From Phocaeicola massiliensis B84634 = Timone 84634 = DSM 17679 = JCM 13223 (GTDB lineage: Bacteria > Bacteroidota > Bacteroidia > Bacteroidales > Bacteroidaceae): DNA of 64,000 bases. The position numbers and the translations under genes were made by a program. The notes under the pieces are model-generated. The model was not told the DNA's origin, made no database searches, and was given only the letters and a program-made list of their open reading frames with translations. Shown here in pieces: positions 59,053 through 64,000 of the stretch. The first letter of the stretch is position 1. Every line of letters starts with the position of its first letter. The stretch covers positions 931,951 through 995,950 of the forward strand of contig NZ_KB905472.1 of NCBI RefSeq assembly GCF_000382445.1, written 5' to 3'.

Positions 59053-60270
59053 TTATTTATTGTTTTTTTTCTTGCTTCCCGGAGGGCCGGGCATGAAGGG
59101 ACTTCTTTCTCCATTTTCACCGACTCCTTCCATTTGAGGGGCATTGCTATTGACCACGGCTTCCGTGACGACAGGCATATTCTCGGTGATGCCGCTTAGA
59201 ATCTCGGTCAATGTACCGTTTGATATACCGATTTTAACCGGATGTGCGGTAAAAGTATTGCCTTCCAGTGTCCACACTTTGTGTTCTCCTTGGCAGTCAT
59301 TGATTTTATATCCTTTGGCAATGTCTTTATTCGGTGTGAACCGCAGTGCTTTGCCGGGCACAGTCAATACATTGTTTTTGTTTAATGTATAGATAGTGGC
59401 ATTGGCTGTGAGACGGGGTTTCAGCTTCAAGTCGGGATTATCGGCAGTAATGACTACTTCATAAGTGACAACTGTAGTAGTGCCGGTAGTGGAACTGCTG
59501 CTACTGCTGTTGGTGCTTCCCAAACGTACTTGTCTTACATAACCTTCAAATACATCATCGGGATAGGCATCCACGGTGAATGTGACGCGGGCACTGTCTT
59601 CCACTCCGGCAATATCGGCTTCATCCACATCTGCCACTACCTGCATTTTGGTCAGGTCGGCGGCAATGGTGAAGAGAGTCGGAGTTTCGAAACCGGAGGC
59701 AACTGTCTGTCCTTCTTCTACATCGCGGCTGGTTACCACTCCGTCAATGGGAGAGGTGATGGTGGCATACGAAAGGTTGCGCTCGGCTTTGGCAAGGGCG
59801 GCTTTACTGGCATCGAAAGAGCTTTTTGCACGTTCGTAGTTATATACATACTGTTCGTAATCGGTATCACTGATGAGCTGCTTGTCGTGTAACTTCTTGT
59901 TGCGTTCGTACAATTTCTTTTGATAGTCGTATTCAGCCTTGTTGCCATCGTAAGTAGCCCGGGCAGACTGAAGTTCGCTCTGGAGTGTGATTTTATCCAT
60001 TTCTGCTATCAGTTCACCTTTGGTTACCACAGAATTATAATCAACGTAAATCTTGTCGATAATGCCTGATACCTGAGTACCGACTTCGACTTCCGTCACA
60101 GGTTCGATGGTTCCTGTAGCAGTGATTGAATTGCTGATATTGCTTTTTTTTACGTTTTCTGTTGCAAAGCTCACTGTGCTTTTTGCTTCAGAGCTTCCAA
60201 GCATCCAAAAACCGCCGACTGCAACCATGACGACTGCGGCACTGAGAAGGATCGTTTTCTTCTTTTCCAT
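59053..60270 (-). CDS. MacA-like periplasmic adaptor (HlyD family)
   Basis: 405 residues. N-terminal membrane anchor (about 7-25), then biotinyl-lipoyl-like hairpin with a long coiled coil (about 95-175), a barrel domain and membrane-proximal domain. VEVGTQVSGIIDKIYVDYNSVV (about 60-81) is typical of HlyD/MacA. It bridges the MacB permease and the TolC channel. The tail ends with a Pro/Gly/Lys-rich segment. Confidence 0.93.
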   Translation of the reverse strand: MEKKKTILLSAAVVMVAVGGFWMLGSSEAKSTVSFATENVKKSNISNSITATGTIEPVTEVEVGTQVSGIIDKIYVDYNSVVTKGELIAEMDKITLQSELQSARATYDGNKAEYDYQKKLYERNKKLHDKQLISDTDYEQYVYNYERAKSSFDASKAALAKAERNLSYATITSPIDGVVTSRDVEEGQTVASGFETPTLFTIAADLTKMQVVADVDEADIAGVEDSARVTFTVDAYPDDVFEGYVRQVRLGSTNSSSSSSTTGTTTVVTYEVVITADNPDLKLKPRLTANATIYTLNKNNVLTVPGKALRFTPNKDIAKGYKINDCQGEHKVWTLEGNTFTAHPVKIGISNGTLTEILSGITENMPVVTEAVVNSNAPQMEGVGENGERSPFMPGPPGSKKKNNK

Positions 60271-60306
60271 ACTGTATTACTATGTATAACGTTTATATTT
60301 TCGGTA

Positions 60307-61650
60307 TTATAACTTTATTTCTTGTCCTGCATAGAAGTTCAGCAAGGTGCGGTCCAGGATAGCCATATACTTGGCTTGGATGCGTTGTTGCTGTGCACTG
60401 AGCAGGTTGTTCTTCTCGGTCAGGAGTTCTACGGTATTCTTCATGCCCAGATTGAACTGTTCGTTTACCATATCAAAGCTGATTCGGCTGCTTTTCAGTT
60501 TGCTCTCGGCTGCATCATATTGCTGTTGGGCGTTTGTGGCATCCAGCCAGAGGCTTTCTATATTTTTGTAAAGCTCCTTTTGCTTATTGATTAAGTCGAG
60601 CTGACTGCTGCTGTATTGCAGACGTGCTTTCTGAACAGCACTTTTGTTTTGGCGGTTATCAAAGATAGGAATACTGAGATTAATTCCTATCATGTTGTTC
60701 CAACCATACTTCATTTGTTTTCCCCAACCGTTTTCGCTGGCACTATTGGTGGTACTGCCTGCAGAGGCACTTAAACTGATGGTGGGATAGTAGCCTGCTT
60801 TGGCAACGGAAATATCCAACTTTGAGCTTTCGATATTGAGTTTGCTGCTTTGTATTTCGGGACGCGAAGCCAGTGCCTGCTGATATATATCCGTTTGGCC
60901 GGGTAAAGGTTGCAACACGTGTTCGTCTGTCAAAGTGGGGAGAACAAGATCCATTTCCTCGGTTCCGTCCAGTTCGAGCAGTTGTTTGAGTTGTAACTTA
61001 TAATCCCGGAGCGAACTTTCGGCTGTAACCAGTTGATATTGGTCATTACCAACCTGAGCTTCCAATTGTGCAAGGTCGGCCTTGGAGATGCTTCCTTCGT
61101 TGAAGAGTTCTACACCGCGTTCATAAGTGGCGCGGCTCACTTGCAAGGTATTCTCATTAATCTTCACCGATTCATCGGCATACAGGATTTGGATAAACAC
61201 TTGTGCGATTTGTTCTTGCAATGAATTTTCCGTTTGTGCTACGGTAAGTCCCGCTATTTCGCGGCTCATCTTTTTTTGCTTGATTGTGTTTATGCGTTTG
61301 TTCCCATTCCAAACCGTCCATTGAGCATTCAGTCCGTAGTTGCCGCTATAAGTCGTTTTGCTGTTGCTGCTGATAATTTCAGTGCCGTTTACAGTACTGC
61401 TGTTTTCCTGATACGGACGGTTTGTTACGTTGTGTCCGGTATTGAACGATAGACTGGGGAAGAGGGTTGCTTTCGCAGTCTTTACATCCACATCACTTTC
61501 TTCCAATGAAATTTTATCCTGTTGCAACTGGATATTCTTTTCCAAAGCGTATTCAATGCAGTCGTTCAGAGTCCATTTTTTTGCTTCCTGAGCGGTCAAT
61601 GAAGAGGTCGCTAATAAGCTAATTGCTAAATATACTACTCGTTGTTTCAT
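60307..61650 (-). CDS. TolC-family outer-membrane efflux protein
   Basis: 447 residues. Signal peptide 1-20 (TAQEA). Two OEP repeats (about 25-225 and 245-440) with long helices and KWTLNDCIEYALEKNIQLQQDKI (25-47) as in the family. It forms the outer-membrane channel for the MacAB pump. It is the first gene of the six-gene leftward operon; the promoter box is at 61677-61684. Confidence 0.93.
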   Translation of the reverse strand: MKQRVVYLAISLLATSSLTAQEAKKWTLNDCIEYALEKNIQLQQDKISLEESDVDVKTAKATLFPSLSFNTGHNVTNRPYQENSSTVNGTEIISSNSKTTYSGNYGLNAQWTVWNGNKRINTIKQKKMSREIAGLTVAQTENSLQEQIAQVFIQILYADESVKINENTLQVSRATYERGVELFNEGSISKADLAQLEAQVGNDQYQLVTAESSLRDYKLQLKQLLELDGTEEMDLVLPTLTDEHVLQPLPGQTDIYQQALASRPEIQSSKLNIESSKLDISVAKAGYYPTISLSASAGSTTNSASENGWGKQMKYGWNNMIGINLSIPIFDNRQNKSAVQKARLQYSSSQLDLINKQKELYKNIESLWLDATNAQQQYDAAESKLKSSRISFDMVNEQFNLGMKNTVELLTEKNNLLSAQQQRIQAKYMAILDRTLLNFYAGQEIKL

Positions 61651-61676
61651 CCTTTTTGCGGTTTAATTTGTTACTG

Positions 61677-61708
61677 CAAATGTAGGGGACATTGCTTTTA
61701 TCGGCAAT
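61677..61708 (-). promoter_or_regulatory. Promoter of the tolC-macA-macB efflux operon
   Basis: Minus strand: -33-like ATTG at 61708-61705, 20-base spacer, exact -7 TACATTTG at 61684-61677, 27 bases before the tolC ATG. Confidence 0.65.
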
Positions 61709-61763
61709 AAATATAGATTCCCCGCACATTTCTATGGACAAAAACTTGTTTTTTACCGATAAA
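61697..61763. promoter_or_regulatory. Spaced 8-bp inverted repeat between tolC and cyd promoters
   Basis: TTTATCGG (61697-61704) and CCGATAAA (61756-61763) are perfect inverted copies separated by 51 bases. They lie at the -33 side of the tolC promoter and inside the spacer of the cyd promoter, so one regulator could act on both. Operator function is an inference. Confidence 0.45.
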
Positions 61764-61788
61764 GTATTTTTCTTTGTAATAATTACAA
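61745..61788 (+). promoter_or_regulatory. cyd promoter with overlapping palindrome
   Basis: -33-like CTTG (61745-61748), 20-base spacer, -7-like TTTCTTTG (61769-61776), each with one mismatch. The palindrome TTGTAAT-A-ATTACAA (61774-61788) covers the end of the -7 box and the predicted start near 61783. Its TTGT...ACAA ends resemble sites of CRP/FNR-type regulators; overlap with the start suggests repression (inference). Confidence 0.5.
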
Positions 61789-61805
61789 GTTTAAGATAAG
61801 TTTCT

Positions 61806-62024
61806 ATGAGTAATACTTTGTTAGTTCGTATATGGACGTTCTATCGGGACGGTTTCCGTGAGATGACCCTTGGCCGGACGCTTTGGGCCATTATTCTTAT
61901 TAAACTGTTTATTATGTTTTTTATTTTGAAACTCTTTTTCTTTCCTTCTTTTTTAAAGGAGAAGACCCCTCAGGAGAAGCAGCAATATGTAGGGGAAGAA
62001 TTGATTAAACGCGCAAATCCATAA
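61806..62024 (+). CDS. DUF4492-family small membrane protein of the cyd operon
   Basis: 72 residues with one hydrophobic segment (about 25-50) followed by a basic tail. DUF4492 proteins sit directly before cydA in Bacteroides and are likely bd-oxidase accessory subunits or assembly factors; the function is not established. ATG 61806 is 21 bases before the cydA region's next start (gap 62025-62045). Confidence 0.85.
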   Translation: MSNTLLVRIWTFYRDGFREMTLGRTLWAIILIKLFIMFFILKLFFFPSFLKEKTPQEKQQYVGEELIKRANP

Positions 62025-62045
62025 ATATTTTAATATCAAAACGGT

Positions 62046-63551
62046 ATGTTTGAAAACATTGACACTTCGCTAATCGACTGGTCGCGGGCGCAATTTGCAC
62101 TGACGGCCATGTATCACTGGCTTTTTGTTCCTCTTACATTAGGACTGGCTATGATTATGGGGCTCATGGAGACTTTCTATGTAGTCACAGGTAAGGAATT
62201 CTGGAAACGCACGGCAAAGTTCTGGATGAAGCTTTTCGGTATTAACTTCGCCGTAGGTGTTGCTACGGGATTGATTCTGGAGTTTGAGTTCGGTACGAAC
62301 TGGAGTAATTACTCTTGGTTTGTAGGTGATATTTTCGGTGCTCCGCTGGCCATCGAGGGTATTCTGGCTTTCTTTATGGAGGCAACGTTCATTGCCGTTA
62401 TGTTCTTTGGCTGGAACAAAGTAAGTAAACGTTTCCACCTGGCATCTACATGGCTGACAGGTATCGGTGCAACACTTTCTGCATGGTGGATTCTGGTTGC
62501 CAACGCTTGGATGCAATATCCGGTGGGCATGGCATTCAATCCTGAGACAGTGCGTAATGAGATGGTGGATTTTGCAGCGGTGGCACTCTCGCCGATGGCT
62601 GTGGCTAAGTTTTTCCATACCGTGCTGAGCGGTTGGGTACTTGGTGCAGTGTTTGTAGTGGGTGTCAGTTGCTGGTATCTGCTTCGCAAGCGCGAGATTG
62701 AATTTGCGAAAGCAAGCATCAAAGTGGCTGCCGTCTTTGGGTTGGCAGCTTCGCTGATAGTGGCATGGACAGGAGATATCTCCGGCGTTCAGGTGGCCAA
62801 AGTGCAGCCGATGAAAATGGCTGCGGCCGAAGGACTTCAAGAGGGTGGCAATGGGATGCCGTTTACGGTGGTAGGCGACATAAAGATTCCAAAAATGCTT
62901 TCTATTCTGGCCACTCATGACATAGACGGATATGTGCCGGGCATCAATAATTTACTGGAAGGCGGTTACCAAACTCCGGAGGGAACCATCGCTCTTTCTG
63001 CACAAGAGAAAATAGAGCGCGGTCAAAAGGCGATTGCTGCTTTGGATGCTTTCCGCAAAGCGCAGAAGGAGGGTAATAAAGAGGCTGCAAGTGTAGCACG
63101 CCGGACATTGGATGAGAATGTGGCTTATTTCGGATACGGATATATCAAAGATCCTGCTCATTTGGTTCCTCCTGTCGGATTGACATTCTGGTCGTTCCGC
63201 ATCATGGTAGGGTTGGGAGGATATTTCATCTTATTCTTTATTGTGGTACTTGTCCTGTCTCGGAAAGACAAACTGAAAGATGCAGGGTGGTTACAGAAAC
63301 TTGCACTTTGGACTATCCCGTTGGGGTATATTGCCGGACAAGCCGGTTGGGTGGTAGCCGAAGTAGGTCGTCAGCCGTGGGCTATTCAGGATATGTTGCC
63401 GGTGGGAGCCGCTATTTCCAAGTTGCAGACGAGCTCCGTGCAGATAACTTTCTTTATTTTCCTGATATTGTTTACTATTATGCTGATTGCTGAAATCAAT
63501 ATTATGGTTAAGGCCATAAAGAAAGGACCGGAGGCAATAAAAGGTGAATAA
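62046..63551 (+). CDS. cydA: Cytochrome bd ubiquinol oxidase subunit I
   Basis: 501 residues with about nine membrane helices. LIDWSRAQFALTAMYHWLFVPLTLGLAM (6-33) holds the haem His; GVATGLILEFEFGTNW (about 74-90) and EATFIAVMFFGW follow; GWVVAEVGRQPW (about 435-446) is a late signature. It reduces oxygen to water with electrons from quinol at low oxygen. The Q-loop appears short. Co-transcribed with DUF4492 gene and cydB. Confidence 0.96.
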   Translation: MFENIDTSLIDWSRAQFALTAMYHWLFVPLTLGLAMIMGLMETFYVVTGKEFWKRTAKFWMKLFGINFAVGVATGLILEFEFGTNWSNYSWFVGDIFGAPLAIEGILAFFMEATFIAVMFFGWNKVSKRFHLASTWLTGIGATLSAWWILVANAWMQYPVGMAFNPETVRNEMVDFAAVALSPMAVAKFFHTVLSGWVLGAVFVVGVSCWYLLRKREIEFAKASIKVAAVFGLAASLIVAWTGDISGVQVAKVQPMKMAAAEGLQEGGNGMPFTVVGDIKIPKMLSILATHDIDGYVPGINNLLEGGYQTPEGTIALSAQEKIERGQKAIAALDAFRKAQKEGNKEAASVARRTLDENVAYFGYGYIKDPAHLVPPVGLTFWSFRIMVGLGGYFILFFIVVLVLSRKDKLKDAGWLQKLALWTIPLGYIAGQAGWVVAEVGRQPWAIQDMLPVGAAISKLQTSSVQITFFIFLILFTIMLIAEINIMVKAIKKGPEAIKGE

Positions 63552-63597
63552 CTTTTGTATGCGGTAATTCCATTATTTATCATTTAAATAAAATTCT

Positions 63598-64000
63598 ATG
63601 GACTATATATTTCTACAAAATTATTGGTGGTTCCTGGTTTCATTGCTGGGTGCCCTGTTGGTGTTTCTGCTTTTTGTGCAGGGTGGCAATTCTTTACTGT
63701 TCACTTTGGGCCGCACTCACGAAGAGCGTACCATGCTGGTGAATTCCACAGGACGTAAGTGGGAGTTTACTTTTACTACGTTGGTTACTTTCGGAGGAGC
63801 TTTTTTCGCTTCATTTCCTTTGTTTTATAGCACCAGCTTCGGTGGTGCATATTGGCTGTGGATGATTATCTTGTTCACTTTCGTGTTGCAGGCTGTTTCT
63901 TATGAATTTCAGTCTAAATTGGGTAATATTTTGGGCAAGCGTACCTATCAATGGTTCCTGGTAATCAACGGAGTTGTAGGGCCGTTATTGCTGGGAGGAG
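63598..64000 (+). CDS. cydB: Cytochrome bd ubiquinol oxidase subunit II (3' cut by window)
   Basis: Frame opens with ATG 63598 and continues to the window end, so about 134 residues are visible. The N-terminus (MDYIFLQNYWWFLVSLLGALLV) and following FVQGGNSLLFTLGRTHEERTMLVNSTGRKWEFTFTTLVTFGGAFFASFP region match the Bacteroides CydB start. It pairs with CydA; it begins 46 bases after cydA. Confidence 0.9.
   Translation, partial: MDYIFLQNYWWFLVSLLGALLVFLLFVQGGNSLLFTLGRTHEERTMLVNSTGRKWEFTFTTLVTFGGAFFASFPLFYSTSFGGAYWLWMIILFTFVLQAVSYEFQSKLGNILGKRTYQWFLVINGVVGPLLLGG

Noticed and set aside
62139..62918. 259-residue frame opposite cydA
   Set aside because: Shadow of cydA; Cys/His/Arg-rich composition typical of an antisense frame.

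Overview
The window reads as a chromosome segment of a Bacteroides-type bacterium (order Bacteroidales). Evidence: many genes have a -7 box of the Bacteroides form TAnnTTTG 15-50 bases before the start codon and few have strong Shine-Dalgarno sequences. The gene content is also typical: an Rnf complex led by an RseC-like gene, a DUF4492-cydA-cydB operon, a DUF5686 outer-membrane protein with a carboxypeptidase-regulatory domain, a secreted GH29 fucosidase, a GABA-type acid-resistance set, HU-like proteins with VapE partners, and GlnRS. No rRNA, tRNA, CRISPR array, prophage or complete insertion sequence was seen.

Layout. 1-4.5 kb is accessory: an AT-rich multi-pass membrane protein whose N-terminus looks frameshifted or cut, a short decayed reading frame, a small secreted protein, and a VapE-type ATPase facing an HU-like DNA-binding protein. 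4.5-9 kb is a leftward group, glnS, a TPR protein, dedA and tpx. 9-13.7 kb is phosphate uptake: pstS divergent from pstC-pstA-pstB-phoU. 13.7-23 kb holds a candidate small RNA, the DUF5686 protein, rarA, a 2-hydroxyacid dehydrogenase with a C_GCAxxG_C_C protein, a winged-helix protein, lepA and a cation/proton antiporter. 23-29.4 kb has nhaA, a membrane sensor kinase, gadC and a divergent channel protein.

29.5-37.2 kb has a transglutaminase-like lipoprotein, cutC with a fucosidase, then glsA and gadB. GlsA makes glutamate from glutamine, GadB decarboxylates it with proton consumption, and GadC exchanges glutamate for GABA, so glsA-gadB and gadC-channel form one acid-resistance system split by about 5 kb of other genes. 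37.4-39.8 kb holds two exporters (MFS and EamA). 39.9-45.8 kb is rseC-rnfBCDGEA, a ferredoxin:NAD+ ion pump. 45.9-54.4 kb is housekeeping: nucleotidyltransferase, galE, ispE, dnaB, pheT, yebC, TSCPD protein. 54.5-55 kb is a gene-free stretch with an unusual 4 x 22 bp palindromic tandem repeat and a well-formed minus-strand small-RNA unit. 55-61.7 kb is a leftward tolC-macA-macB(ATPase)-permease-LytS-LytTR operon. 61.8 kb to the end starts the cytochrome bd operon.

The most notable points are the PstC permease that carries a PstS-like lobe inside its first loop, two candidate small RNAs with near-consensus promoters and intrinsic terminators (13.9 kb plus, 54.9 kb minus), the nested palindromic repeat at 54.7 kb, a MITE-like element between gadB and glsA, the Cys-rich tail and second SGAT motif of RnfG, and a channel whose filter reads TVGSN instead of TVGYG. 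All family names come from recognising the translated sequence; no database search was run.
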